The translations under genes and the position numbers were made by a program. Shown here in pieces: positions 44,362 to 53,782 of a stretch of DNA of 64,000 nt. How positions within the stretch are numbered: the stretch's first letter is position 1; each line of letters begins with the position of its first letter. This DNA comes from an uncultured Roseburia sp. (GTDB lineage: Bacteria > Bacillota_A > Clostridia > Lachnospirales > Lachnospiraceae): NCBI GenBank assembly GCA_900557275.1, contig USRX01000002.1, positions 1 through 64,000 on the forward strand. The letters run 5' to 3'. The notes below the pieces were generated by a model. It was not told where the DNA came from and did not search any database. It saw nothing but the letters and a program-made list of their open reading frames with translations.

Positions 44362-46097
44362 AAAAACAGAAATGGGTGGTTGCCGCCAAACGGGCAGATT
44401 TTCAGGAAATCGGGAAAAAGTTTCAGATCGATCCGGTCATTGCACGCATTATCCGCAACCGGGGGCTGACAGAACTGTCCCAGATTGAACGATATCTGTA
44501 TGGAGAGCGAAAGGATCTTTACGATCCTCATCTTTTAAAGGATGCAGGAAAAGGCGCAGAGATCATAAGAAAAAAAATAGAAATGCATAAGAAAATCCGA
44601 ATTATCGGAGATTATGATATAGATGGAGTAGAGGCAAGTTATATTCTGGTCCGGGCGCTGCGGCGCTGCGGCGCAGATGTGGATGTGGCGATCCCCGATC
44701 GTATGAAAGACGGATACGGAATTAATCAGAATCTGATCGAAACTGCCTATGAAGCTGGGGTGGACACGATCCTAACCTGTGACAATGGAATTGCGGCAGC
44801 AGAACCGATCAGAATGGCAAAAGAAATGGGAATGACGGTAATCGTGACCGACCATCATGACATTCCAAAAGAACTGGCAAAGGCAGATGCCGTGGTCAAT
44901 CCAAAACAGAGCGATTGTCCGTATCCGTTTAAGGGGCTTTGTGGTGCGGCTGTGGCATTCAAATTTGTTCAGCTTCTGTATGAACAGATGGGGATTCCCG
45001 TGGAAGAAGCAGATGAATTTCTGGAAAATGTCGGATTTGCCACTGTCGGAGATGTCATGGATTTGCAGGATGAGAACCGTATTCTGGTTAAGATCGGTCT
45101 TGAAATGCTTAATCACACGACAAATCTGGGCATGCGTGCGCTGATCCTGCAAAATCAGCTGCAGCCGGGCGAATTGAAAGCACATCATATCGGTTTTCGC
45201 ATCGGTCCCTGTCTGAATGCCAGCGGACGTCTGGACACGGCGCAGCGTTCTCTACGTCTGCTGCTCAGTGAAGATGCGCTGGAAGCAGGCACTTTGGCGG
45301 CAGAGCTTGTATCATTGAACGAAGAGCGAAAAGATATGACGGCATTGGCGGTGGAAGATGCCAAACGTGTGATTTCGGAAAATGGAATGGAAAAAGACAA
45401 GGTGCTGGTGGTGTTTTTGCCGGATTGTCATGAAAGTCTGGCAGGCATCGTGGCAGGACGTATTCGGGAACAGTATGACAGGCCGGCGCTGGTGCTGACC
45501 AGAGGCGAGGAAAGCGCCAAAGGCTCTGGTCGTTCTGTGGAGTGCTATTCCATGTTTGAAGAGTTGAAGAAATGCGATGACCTGCTGTTGAAATATGGCG
45601 GGCACCCGATGGCTGCCGGATTTTCTCTGGAAGAAGCAAAGATTCCGGAATTTCGCAGACGGTTAAATGAGAATACGACACTGACATGGGAAGATCTGAC
45701 GCCCAAGGTCGTCATTGACGTGCCTATGCCGGTGGATTATGTATCGGAGGGATTGATTCAACAGCTTGATTGTCTGGAGCCTTTTGGAAAAGGGAATGAG
45801 AAACCGGCATTTGCAGACCATGATCTGGAGATCTGTTCTGCAAGGATCTTCGGAAACGGAAGTGTGGTACGACTTCAGCTGAAAAGCAAGCATGGTACTG
45901 TGCGAGATGCCGTATATTTTGGAGAACCGGAAAATTTGGAGTTATCCATTGCAGAGAAATATGGTAAGGTAGCAGCAGAGGCTGTGATGCATGGTAAACG
46001 GCAGCCGGGGGTTCGGATGCATTTTATGTATTACCCGGAAATCAACAGTTATCAGGGAAACGAGAGCATACAGCTGCGGATTACCGGATTCTGTTAG
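44358..46097 (+). CDS. recJ: Single-stranded-DNA-specific exonuclease RecJ
   Basis: 5'-3' exonuclease of recombination and base-excision repair, 579 residues. DHH domain: motif I IIGDYDIDGVEASYI, motif II TCDNGIAA, motif III VTDHHDIPKELA, VNPKQSDCPYPFKGLCG. DHHA1 domain: GSGRSVECYSMFEEL and KYGGHPMAAGFSLE (GGHxxAAG), then an OB fold near the C-terminus. Start chosen as TTG 44358 because GGAAGTGAG precedes it and it overlaps the truA stop; ATG 44340 inside truA is an alternative. No further DNA-repair genes follow. Confidence 0.93.
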   Translation: MKKQKWVVAAKRADFQEIGKKFQIDPVIARIIRNRGLTELSQIERYLYGERKDLYDPHLLKDAGKGAEIIRKKIEMHKKIRIIGDYDIDGVEASYILVRALRRCGADVDVAIPDRMKDGYGINQNLIETAYEAGVDTILTCDNGIAAAEPIRMAKEMGMTVIVTDHHDIPKELAKADAVVNPKQSDCPYPFKGLCGAAVAFKFVQLLYEQMGIPVEEADEFLENVGFATVGDVMDLQDENRILVKIGLEMLNHTTNLGMRALILQNQLQPGELKAHHIGFRIGPCLNASGRLDTAQRSLRLLLSEDALEAGTLAAELVSLNEERKDMTALAVEDAKRVISENGMEKDKVLVVFLPDCHESLAGIVAGRIREQYDRPALVLTRGEESAKGSGRSVECYSMFEELKKCDDLLLKYGGHPMAAGFSLEEAKIPEFRRRLNENTTLTWEDLTPKVVIDVPMPVDYVSEGLIQQLDCLEPFGKGNEKPAFADHDLEICSARIFGNGSVVRLQLKSKHGTVRDAVYFGEPENLELSIAEKYGKVAAEAVMHGKRQPGVRMHFMYYPEINSYQGNESIQLRITGFC

Positions 46098-46172
46098 AAT
46101 AAAGTGCATTGGCGATATGTTCTGGCAACAAAGTATCGGAAAACAGAGGGGATTTCAGAAGGAGGAGCAGGA

Positions 46173-47129
46173 ATGAAAAAATTATGGAAAAAAGGGCTGT
46201 GCCTGACACTGGCAGCAGTCATGACACTGGGAATGGGAACCGGTGCATTCGCAAAGAGCAGCAAGACGACGGCAGACAGCAGCGCCACAGAAGAAGAGGT
46301 AGTGGTCACGAAAAAAGACAAACCGTATCTTGCCCTCGGAAAAGATCTGACCAGCGAACAGCAGAGCAAAGTACTTGACCTTATGGGTGTGGATGCTACT
46401 GCACTGGATGAGTATGACGTGGTCTATGTGACCAATGATCAGGAGCATAAATATCTTGATTCCTATATTTCAAAGGATAAGATCGGAACGAGATCCCTGT
46501 CTTCTGTCGTCGTGATCAAAGGAAAAAAAGGCAGCGGTGTCAATGTGACGACAAAAAATATCAACTACTGTACCACGGGCATGTATGAGAATGCCATGGT
46601 CACAGCAGGAATCGAAGATGCGGAAGCTATTGTGGCAGCGCCTTTTGAGATTTCCGGTACCGCAGCGCTCATAGGTGTCATCGAAGCGTATTCGGAAATG
46701 ACCGGTAAAGATGTTGATGAGGATAATATAGATGCTGCTTTGGATGAGCTGGTTACCACCGGAGAGATCAAAGATGACAGCTCCACTGATGGTGATGAGA
46801 TCGAAGGCGTCGTAGCCTATGCAAAAGATCAGGTAGCAGGGAAAAAGCTGTCCGGCGAAGAAATTCAGGGGGTCATTCAGGATGCGGAGAAAAAATTTGA
46901 CATTCAGCTTTCCGATGAAGATCGTCAGAAGCTCCAATCTCTTTTGGAGAAGATCACAAAACTGAATCTGAATACAGACAGCATTAAAAAACAGGCAAAT
47001 GCCATTTATGATAAACTTTCATCCATGGGATACGATATTGATGTGGATGCCCTGATGGGAGAAGCCCAGGGATTTTTTGCAAAACTGATCCAGGCGATTA
47101 AAGACTTCTTTGCCGGATTTGGTAAATAA
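46173..47129 (+). CDS. Secreted DUF1002 protein
   Basis: 318 residues. Signal peptide GLCLTLAAVMTLGMGTGAFA, then a DUF1002 domain (about 50-240) with ALGKDLTSEQQSKVLDLMGV, YVTNDQEHKYLDSYISKDKIG and ATVAAPFEISGTAAL-like IVAAPFEISGTAALIGVIEA. The C-terminal 80 residues are helical and end in an amphipathic hydrophobic stretch (LIQAIKDFFAGFGK). Function unknown; homologues are exported in Bacilli and Clostridia. RBS GGAGG seven bases before ATG 46173. Followed after 36 bp by a methyltransferase gene, probably the same operon. Confidence 0.85.
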   Translation: MKKLWKKGLCLTLAAVMTLGMGTGAFAKSSKTTADSSATEEEVVVTKKDKPYLALGKDLTSEQQSKVLDLMGVDATALDEYDVVYVTNDQEHKYLDSYISKDKIGTRSLSSVVVIKGKKGSGVNVTTKNINYCTTGMYENAMVTAGIEDAEAIVAAPFEISGTAALIGVIEAYSEMTGKDVDEDNIDAALDELVTTGEIKDDSSTDGDEIEGVVAYAKDQVAGKKLSGEEIQGVIQDAEKKFDIQLSDEDRQKLQSLLEKITKLNLNTDSIKKQANAIYDKLSSMGYDIDVDALMGEAQGFFAKLIQAIKDFFAGFGK

Positions 47130-47165
47130 TAAACAACTGGAAAAAGAAAGGCAGAAAGAGATTAT

Positions 47166-47930
47166 ATGGAAATAGAATTGGAAGCATACAGCAGTTTTGC
47201 CCAGGTGTATGACCAGTTTATGGATAATGTGCCCTATGAGGAATGGTGCAGTTATATCTGTGAGATCTTGAAAGAACATGGGATCGGAGATGGGCTTGTT
47301 TTGGATCTTGGATGTGGTACCGGAAAAATGACCCGTCTGCTGGCAAAGCAGGGTTATGATATGATCGGTGTGGATATGTCGGAAGACATGCTCGGCATTG
47401 CGAGAGAACATGAGGAATCGGAAGGAATCTTATATCTGCTGCAGGATATGCGGGAATTTGAACTTTACGGTACGGTAAAGGCAGTGGTCAGTGTGTGTGA
47501 CTGCATGAACTATATTCTGGAACCGGAGGAATTGCTGGCCGTCTTTAAGCTGGTAAATAATTATCTGGATCCGGGAGGAATCTTTGTATTTGATATGAAT
47601 ACGCCGTGGAAATATCGGGAAGAGCTGGGTACGCAGACTATTTGTGAGAACCGGGAAGACGCAAGCTTTATCTGGGATAATTATTTTGATGAAGAATCCG
47701 AGATCAATGAATACGATCTGACTTTATTTGTGGAAGAAAAACCGGGCTGGTATCGCCGGTATGAAGAGTTTCATTACCAGAGATCCTATGATCCGGAGCT
47801 GATCAGACAACTGTTGGAAGAAGCAGGTATGGAAGTGCTGGCATTCTATGGAGAAGGTACGCATGAGGAACCGGAAGAGACATGCAGCCGGATGTATTTT
47901 GTTGCCAGAGAACATGGAAAAGAGGTATAA
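47166..47930 (+). CDS. Class I SAM-dependent methyltransferase
   Basis: 254 residues. Rossmann-like fold with SAM motif I VLDLGCGTGKMTRLLAKQGY (about 41-60), acidic residue of motif II in IGVDMSEDMLGIA, and motif post-I LQDMREFELYG. N-terminal SSFAQVYDQFMDNVPYEEW is typical of the Firmicutes methyltransferase group found near hslO and DUF1002 genes. The substrate is unknown; small molecules or tRNA are possible. Confidence 0.9.
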   Translation: MEIELEAYSSFAQVYDQFMDNVPYEEWCSYICEILKEHGIGDGLVLDLGCGTGKMTRLLAKQGYDMIGVDMSEDMLGIAREHEESEGILYLLQDMREFELYGTVKAVVSVCDCMNYILEPEELLAVFKLVNNYLDPGGIFVFDMNTPWKYREELGTQTICENREDASFIWDNYFDEESEINEYDLTLFVEEKPGWYRRYEEFHYQRSYDPELIRQLLEEAGMEVLAFYGEGTHEEPEETCSRMYFVAREHGKEV

Positions 47931-48083
47931 TGATTTTTCGCAGAACGATTTTTTAGGTAAAAATCAGTTATTATGAATGGTATGATGCAAAGCGTTGTTC
48001 ATGATATATGGAGTGTCAGCGAGAAGAAAATATAAGTATATATGGATAAACGATATATGGAAGAAAGCAGGTAAAAAAAGCTT

Positions 48084-48977
48084 ATGAGCAATACAGAAAA
48101 AAAATACAGTGATTACATGGTACGTGCCACAGCAGCAGATCATGCCATCCGCGCATTTGCAATTACATCAAAGGATCTGGCAGAGGAAGGAAGAAAACGG
48201 CATGATGCCAGTCCGGTAGTGACAGCTGCCCTTGGACGTCTGATGTCTGCCGGTGTTATGATGGGAGCTATGATGAAAGGCGAAGATGATCTTCTGACCC
48301 TACAGATTAAATCCGATGGCCCAATGCGTGGCATGACCGTGACCGCAGATACGAAAGGTCATGTAAAAGGATATCCGTTTGTATCAGATATCCATCTGCC
48401 TGCAAATGCGAAAGGAAAACTGGATGTGGCAGGCGCAGTAGGACATGGTATGCTTCAGGTTATCAAAGATATGGGACTGAAAGATCCATATGTGGGACAG
48501 ATTGCATTACAGACCAGTGAGATCGCAGAAGACCTGACTTATTATTTTGCCACTTCTGAGCAGGTTCCGTCAGCGGTGGGACTTGGTGTTTTGGTAGATG
48601 AGGAAGGACATGTCCGTCAGGCTGGCGGCTTCATCATTCAGCTGATGCCATTTACCGAGGAAGAAACCATTGCCCAGCTGGAGAAAAATCTGGCAGGCAT
48701 CACATCTGTGACAGATCTTTTAGAGCAAGGCGATACACCTGAGAAGCTGCTGGATCGTATTCTTGGAAATATGGGGCTTGAGATTACTGATACCATGCCT
48801 GCAGAATTTTACTGCAACTGTTCCAGAGAACGGGTAACGAAAGCGGTAATCAGCCTTGGTAAGAAAGACCTGCAGGAAATGATCGATGAAGGTCAGCCGG
48901 TTACTGTAAAATGTGACTTCTGTAACACGGATTATGTGTTTGATACCGAAGAACTGAAGGAGATTATCAAAGAATGA
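48084..48977 (+). CDS. hslO: Redox-regulated chaperone Hsp33
   Basis: A holdase chaperone activated by oxidative unfolding, 297 residues. N-terminal domain with DHAIRAFAITSKDLAEEGRK and MMKGEDDLLTLQIKSDGPM; the C-terminal zinc switch has CNCSRERV and CDFCNTDY (CXC and CXXC). Its stop overlaps the nadE ATG (ATGA at 48974), so translation is coupled. The start context is weak (AGCAGGTAAA). Confidence 0.96.
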   Translation: MSNTEKKYSDYMVRATAADHAIRAFAITSKDLAEEGRKRHDASPVVTAALGRLMSAGVMMGAMMKGEDDLLTLQIKSDGPMRGMTVTADTKGHVKGYPFVSDIHLPANAKGKLDVAGAVGHGMLQVIKDMGLKDPYVGQIALQTSEIAEDLTYYFATSEQVPSAVGLGVLVDEEGHVRQAGGFIIQLMPFTEEETIAQLEKNLAGITSVTDLLEQGDTPEKLLDRILGNMGLEITDTMPAEFYCNCSRERVTKAVISLGKKDLQEMIDEGQPVTVKCDFCNTDYVFDTEELKEIIKE

Positions 48978-50965
48978 GACACGGATTTATAGGAGTGGGG
49001 GCGTATACCCCGTATGTTAAAGTAGGGGATACAAAATATAATACGGAAGAAATTATAAAACGCATCAATGTGGCAGAGCGTTTGGAAACAAAAGTCATTG
49101 TACTTCCCGAACTTTGCATTACAGGCTATACCTGTGGAGATCTGTTTTATCAGGAGCTGCTTTTGCGGAAAGCAAAAGAGGCTCTTCTTAAGATCGCAGC
49201 ACATAGTGAGGGAAAAGATTACATTGCATTCGTGGGTCTGCCGATTGCATACAATGGAAAATTATACAATGTGGCAGCTGCGATCAGCGGAGGAAGTGTC
49301 CTGGGTCTCGTGCCAAAGACCCATATTCCGAACTATAATGAGTTTTATGAGGCACGTCATTTTACAAAAGGAATGGAGCAGCCGGTGCCGGTGGAAATTG
49401 ATGAAAACCATGTGGTACCCATGGGCACACATCTGATCTTTTCCTGTCGCCAGATGCCATCATTGAAGATCGGTGTGGAGATCTGTGAGGATCTGTGGGC
49501 ACCGAATCCGCCAAGCGTGGGACTGGCAATGGCCGGTGCAGATCTGATTGTTAATCTTTCTGCCAGCGATGAGACTGTCGGTAAAGCAGATTATCGCAGA
49601 GATCTGGTAAAGAGTCAGTCTGCAAGACTGGTGTGCGGTTATGTATATTGCAGCGCGGGCAATGGCGAATCCACACAGGATGTCGTATATTCAGGTCATA
49701 ATATCATTGCGGAAAACGGCACAGTATTGACATCTTCCAGACGTTTTATCAATGATCCTGCTTATACGGAGGTTGATGTCAACCGTCTGCTGGAGGAGCG
49801 TCGCAGAATGACAACGTTCCAGATGGATGATGCCGCCTATATGAATGTGGAGTTCAATCTGACTGTAGAGGAGACAAAACTTACACGGCCTGTCTGGTCG
49901 AAACCGTTCGTTCCGGTAAAAAGAGTGGAGCGGTATAAACGCTGTAATGAGATTCTGAACATTCAGGCCAGTGGATTAAAACAACGTCTGAAACATACTC
50001 GATGCAAAACAGCGGTCATCGGTATTTCCGGCGGACTGGATTCTACGCTGGCGCTTCTGGTTACGATCCGTGCTTTTGAAATGCTTGGAAAAGACAAAAA
50101 GGATATCATTGCCGTTACGATGCCGGGATTTGGAACTACGGACAGAACTTACGACAATGCGGTGCATATGATTGGGTGCGTAGGAGCAACTCTGATGGAG
50201 ATAAATATCGGGAAATCTGTTACTCAGCATTTTGAAGATATCGGACAGGATATGTCCGTGCATGACGTGACTTATGAGAACGGACAGGCAAGAGAACGTA
50301 CCCAGATCCTTATGGATATCGCAAACAAGACCGGTGGTATGGTTATCGGAACCGGAGATATGTCTGAACTTGCTCTGGGCTGGGCAACCTATAACGGAGA
50401 TCATATGTCCATGTATGGAGTAAATGCTTCTGTGCCGAAAACACTGGTACGTTATTTAGTAGAGTATTATGCGTATGAATGTTGTGAGGATGAGCTGGCA
50501 GAAGTACTGAAGGATGTACTGGATACGCCTGTAAGCCCGGAACTTCTTCCACCGGAAGACGGACAGATCTCACAGAAGACAGAAGATCTGGTGGGACCTT
50601 ACGAGCTGCATGATTTCTTCCTGTACTATATGCTTCGTTTTGGCTTTGAACCGAAGAAGATTTACCGTCTGGCAAGATATACATTTCGTGAAAGTTATGA
50701 CGATGCAACAATTTTAAAATGGATGAAGACTTTTTATCGCAGATTTTTCAATCAGCAGTTCAAACGTTCCTGTCTGCCGGATGGCCCGAAAGTCGGTACG
50801 GTTGCAGTGTCTCCGCGTGGAGATCTGCGTATGCCGAGTGATGCCTGCGCTCAGATCTGGCTGGATGAGCTGGATGGTGATATGACAGAGCCGGAACAGA
50901 AAAAGAACGGATTTCTGGATGGAGACTGGTCATCTTTTGCAAGCCAGATGATGTCACAGTCCTGA
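48974..50965 (+). CDS. nadE: Glutamine-dependent NAD+ synthetase
   Basis: Amidates nicotinic acid adenine dinucleotide to NAD+ with glutamine and ATP. 663 residues: N-terminal nitrilase-type glutaminase (about 1-290; Glu in LPELCITGYTCGDL, Lys in VPKTHIPNYNEFYE, Cys in VGVEICEDLWAPNPP), then the NAD synthase domain (about 325-640) with the P-loop SGGLDSTLALL and IGTGDMSELALGWATYNGDH. Starts at ATG overlapping hslO by 4 bases. larB, whose enzyme uses the same substrate, follows 118 bp downstream. Confidence 0.96.
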   Translation: MRHGFIGVGAYTPYVKVGDTKYNTEEIIKRINVAERLETKVIVLPELCITGYTCGDLFYQELLLRKAKEALLKIAAHSEGKDYIAFVGLPIAYNGKLYNVAAAISGGSVLGLVPKTHIPNYNEFYEARHFTKGMEQPVPVEIDENHVVPMGTHLIFSCRQMPSLKIGVEICEDLWAPNPPSVGLAMAGADLIVNLSASDETVGKADYRRDLVKSQSARLVCGYVYCSAGNGESTQDVVYSGHNIIAENGTVLTSSRRFINDPAYTEVDVNRLLEERRRMTTFQMDDAAYMNVEFNLTVEETKLTRPVWSKPFVPVKRVERYKRCNEILNIQASGLKQRLKHTRCKTAVIGISGGLDSTLALLVTIRAFEMLGKDKKDIIAVTMPGFGTTDRTYDNAVHMIGCVGATLMEINIGKSVTQHFEDIGQDMSVHDVTYENGQARERTQILMDIANKTGGMVIGTGDMSELALGWATYNGDHMSMYGVNASVPKTLVRYLVEYYAYECCEDELAEVLKDVLDTPVSPELLPPEDGQISQKTEDLVGPYELHDFFLYYMLRFGFEPKKIYRLARYTFRESYDDATILKWMKTFYRRFFNQQFKRSCLPDGPKVGTVAVSPRGDLRMPSDACAQIWLDELDGDMTEPEQKKNGFLDGDWSSFASQMMSQS

Positions 50966-51083
50966 TGATTCTGTGTTGGAAAAATATAATGTAAAAAATA
51001 TATTGTGGCAGCTATTTGTAAAATGGCATGTTTCAGAACAAATGATCAGATGGCGTATAACAGAATATAGAAGGTAGCAAAAA

Positions 51084-51845
51084 ATGGATACCAGAGAAAT
51101 ATTAGAGCAGGTAAAGACCGGAGCTTTGTCTGTGGAAGAGGCAGAAGGATATTTTCGCAGACAACCCTTTGAGGAATATGATTATGCAAAGCTGGATTCG
51201 CATCGGGCGGTGCGCTGCGGTTTCCCGGAAGTGATTTTCTGTCAGGGAAAACCGGATGCTTATCTGCCGGAAATCTATAGACATATGATGGAGATACAGG
51301 GAGAGGCATTGGGAACAAGAGCAAGTAAATATCAGTATGAGCTGGTAAAAAAAGCGGTTCCGGATGTGAGCTATGATCCGGTCTCTCATATTTTAAAAAT
51401 GGAAAAACCGGGAAAGATAAGAACGGGAAAGATTGCTGTCTGTACAGCAGGAACCGCAGATGTTCCCATTGCAGAGGAAGCGGCACAGACGGCAGAATTT
51501 TTCGGAGCAGAAGTTGACCGGATCTATGATGTAGGTGTCAGCGGACTGCATAGGCTTCTGGCACAGCTGGATCGGATTCAGAAGGCAAATTGTGTCGTGG
51601 CAGTGGCGGGAATGGAAGGGGCTCTGGCAAGTGTGATCGGCGGACTGGTAAGTAATCCCGTGATCGCAGTTCCCACATCCGTGGGCTACGGCGCAAGCAT
51701 GCATGGCATTTCTGCATTGCTGACGATGATCAATTCCTGTGCGAATGGAGTTGCTGTAGTAAACATAGACAATGGATATGGCGCCGGATACATGGCGGCA
51801 CAGATTAACCGGCTGGCGGTATGTAAGGAGCCGAAAGCAAGGTAG
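51084..51845 (+). CDS. larB: Nickel-pincer cofactor biosynthesis protein LarB
   Basis: Carboxylates the pyridinium ring of nicotinic acid adenine dinucleotide and hydrolyses the phosphoanhydride, first step of the nickel-pincer nucleotide used by LarA-type racemases. 253 residues with a C-terminal PurE/AIR-carboxylase-like domain: VCTAGTADVPIAEEAAQTAE, GVSGLHRLLAQLD, VAGMEGALASVIGGLVSNP, VPTSVGYGASMHGISALL. N-terminal SVEEAEGYFRRQPFEEYDYA is also family-like. RBS AAGGTAG. Directly upstream of larC; larA and larE are not in the window. Confidence 0.93.
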   Translation: MDTREILEQVKTGALSVEEAEGYFRRQPFEEYDYAKLDSHRAVRCGFPEVIFCQGKPDAYLPEIYRHMMEIQGEALGTRASKYQYELVKKAVPDVSYDPVSHILKMEKPGKIRTGKIAVCTAGTADVPIAEEAAQTAEFFGAEVDRIYDVGVSGLHRLLAQLDRIQKANCVVAVAGMEGALASVIGGLVSNPVIAVPTSVGYGASMHGISALLTMINSCANGVAVVNIDNGYGAGYMAAQINRLAVCKEPKAR

Positions 51846-51902
51846 AAATTCTGCCAGTAAAAAACAGAAATATTACAGAAAACAGATATCAGGGGGAAGA
51901 CA

Positions 51903-53564
51903 ATGGAGCATTCTCATAGTAACGGCCTGAAAATGAAATATTGGGCAGGAGACAGTACCATTGAGGAAAATGTCTGGAAAAAAGCAAAGATGCTGTATCT
52001 GGAGTGCAATGCCGGAATCAGTGGCGATATGACGGTGGCAGCATTGCTTGATCTTGGCGCAGATGAGACAAAACTAAGAGCAGTTCTGAAAAGTCTGCCG
52101 GTCAGTGGTTACGATGTCCTGATTCACAGAGTCAGTAAATCAGGTATCGACTGCTGTTCTTTCGATGTTCTGCTGGATGCATCCTGTGAAAACCATGACC
52201 ATGATATGGAATATTTGCATGGGCATAATCATATGCATAGCCATACAGGGGCCGGGAATGCTCATGACCATGCTCATATGCATATTCATAGCCATCGCGG
52301 ACTGCAGGAGATTACAAAGATTATTGAAGCCGGGGAAATGTCGGACGGAGCCAGAGCGATGGCATTAAAGATTTTTCAGATTCTTGCTGATGCGGAAGCA
52401 AAAGCTCACGGTGTTCCGGCAGAGCAGGTGCATTTCCATGAAGTAGGCGCAGTGGATTCTATCGTGGATATTGTGGCAGCAGCGGTATGTCTGGATGACC
52501 TTGGTGTAGAACAGGTTGTGATTCCGAAACTTTGTGAAGGACATGGTACGGTGCGTTGTCAGCATGGTGTGCTTCCGGTGCCGGTACCGGCGGTTCTGAA
52601 TATTTTACAGGCGTATGAGATTTCTGCTGAGATCATAGACATTCAGGGAGAATTTATCACTCCTACCGGAGCAGCAATTGCAGCTGCTTTTCGTACTGTG
52701 GATTGCCTGCCGAAAGAATTTATCATCCGTAAAACCGGAATGGGTGCCGGAAAACGGGAATATGAACGGCCAAGCATCCTTCGGGCAATGCTGTTGGAAG
52801 AAACTTCTAAAAAAACATCTGATATAGAGATTCAAAAGACGGGAAACCTTAACACAAAATATTGGAATGAGCCGAATAACAGAAGTGTAAATATTACCGA
52901 ACAGAACAGTATAAAGCTTCCAAAAGAGAATTTTTATGGAGAAATAGACAAAAATGCTGATTGTGCTATAATAGGGAATAAAGATTATGTAAAATCCCAT
53001 GTATCATCTGAGCAGAATAAGATACATGGAACAGAGCAGACATCTGAAGAAATCTATGAAAAGAAAGCGGCATATTTACATGATACGATCCTGAAACTGG
53101 AAACGAATATTGATGACTGCACCGGAGAAATGCTTGGATATGTGATGGAGCTGCTGCTGCAGGCAGGCGCAAAGGATGTTCGTTACACGCCGGTTTATAT
53201 GAAGAAAAACAGACCGGCGTGGCAGTTGGATGTTCTTTGTGATCCAAAGCAGGCAGAAGAACTGGAAGCCATTATATTTCGTGAGACCACGACCATCGGC
53301 ATCCGGCATCAGCTTATGGATCGCACGATTCTTCCGCGGGAACAGATAATCGTTCAGACGAAGTTCGGAACAGCAGAAGCAAAAGTGTGCATCATCGGAG
53401 ACGAGATCCGGTGTTATCCGGAGTATGATAGTGTAAAAGCTGTCTGTGAAAAGACGGGTGTTTCTTATCAGGAAGTGTATCGAAATGTCATGCAGGTGGG
53501 GAAAGATGTTATGAAGCAGAGAGGAGCAGCTGAATATCATGGAGTCCTGGAAAAAAACGTTTAA
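51903..53564 (+). CDS. larC: Nickel insertion protein LarC, single frame with linker insertion
   Basis: CTP-dependent cyclometallase inserting nickel into the pincer cofactor. 553 residues, longer than the usual about 400. LarC1 part (about 35-300): LYLECNAGISGDMTVAALLD, a histidine-rich stretch (HDHDMEYLHGHNHMHSH and HDHAHMHIHSH, about 98-130) for nickel, VHFHEVGAVDSIVDIVAA, GEFITPTGAAIAAA. LarC2 part (about 395-553): LETNIDDCTGEMLGYVME. Between them lies an AT-rich hydrophilic insert (about 300-385; 52801-53055). In Lactiplantibacillus LarC1 and LarC2 are joined by programmed frameshift; here no frameshift is needed. RBS AGGGGGAAG supports ATG 51903. Confidence 0.92.
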   Translation: MEHSHSNGLKMKYWAGDSTIEENVWKKAKMLYLECNAGISGDMTVAALLDLGADETKLRAVLKSLPVSGYDVLIHRVSKSGIDCCSFDVLLDASCENHDHDMEYLHGHNHMHSHTGAGNAHDHAHMHIHSHRGLQEITKIIEAGEMSDGARAMALKIFQILADAEAKAHGVPAEQVHFHEVGAVDSIVDIVAAAVCLDDLGVEQVVIPKLCEGHGTVRCQHGVLPVPVPAVLNILQAYEISAEIIDIQGEFITPTGAAIAAAFRTVDCLPKEFIIRKTGMGAGKREYERPSILRAMLLEETSKKTSDIEIQKTGNLNTKYWNEPNNRSVNITEQNSIKLPKENFYGEIDKNADCAIIGNKDYVKSHVSSEQNKIHGTEQTSEEIYEKKAAYLHDTILKLETNIDDCTGEMLGYVMELLLQAGAKDVRYTPVYMKKNRPAWQLDVLCDPKQAEELEAIIFRETTTIGIRHQLMDRTILPREQIIVQTKFGTAEAKVCIIGDEIRCYPEYDSVKAVCEKTGVSYQEVYRNVMQVGKDVMKQRGAAEYHGVLEKNV

Positions 53565-53670
53565 AAAATTTTTGCAAGTAATATTTTTTGGAGTATCCTT
53601 TGTACTGTTTCTGGTATTGTTTTTCCCGGAACAGTGTGCAAAACTGAGAAAGCACAGAGAGCATTCGTGA
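53539..53670 (+). CDS. Possible 43-residue membrane miniprotein overlapping larC
   Basis: ATG 53539 lies in the last larC codons in another frame, with GAGGAG twelve bases upstream. The product has a basic start (MESWKKTFKKFLQ), one hydrophobic segment (VIFFGVSFVLFLVLFFP) and a basic tail (CAKLRKHREHS). It ends just before a strong terminator, filling the space exactly. Not recognised; could be chance. Confidence 0.4.
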   Translation: MESWKKTFKKFLQVIFFGVSFVLFLVLFFPEQCAKLRKHREHS

Positions 53671-53678
53671 ATGAAGTG

Positions 53679-53728
53679 AAAAAGCTGTGATTTTTCGATG
53701 AAATTAATCGGAAAATCACAGCTTTTTT
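53679..53728 (+). terminator. Terminator of the hslO-nadE-lar region
   Basis: AAAAGCTGTGATTTT pairs with AAAATCACAGCTTTT, followed by a T run. Confidence 0.88.
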
Positions 53729-53782
53729 ATTATAATTCCGGATAGTTTGTAAGTGCATGCCTGTTTGCTTTTTTAAACTGAA

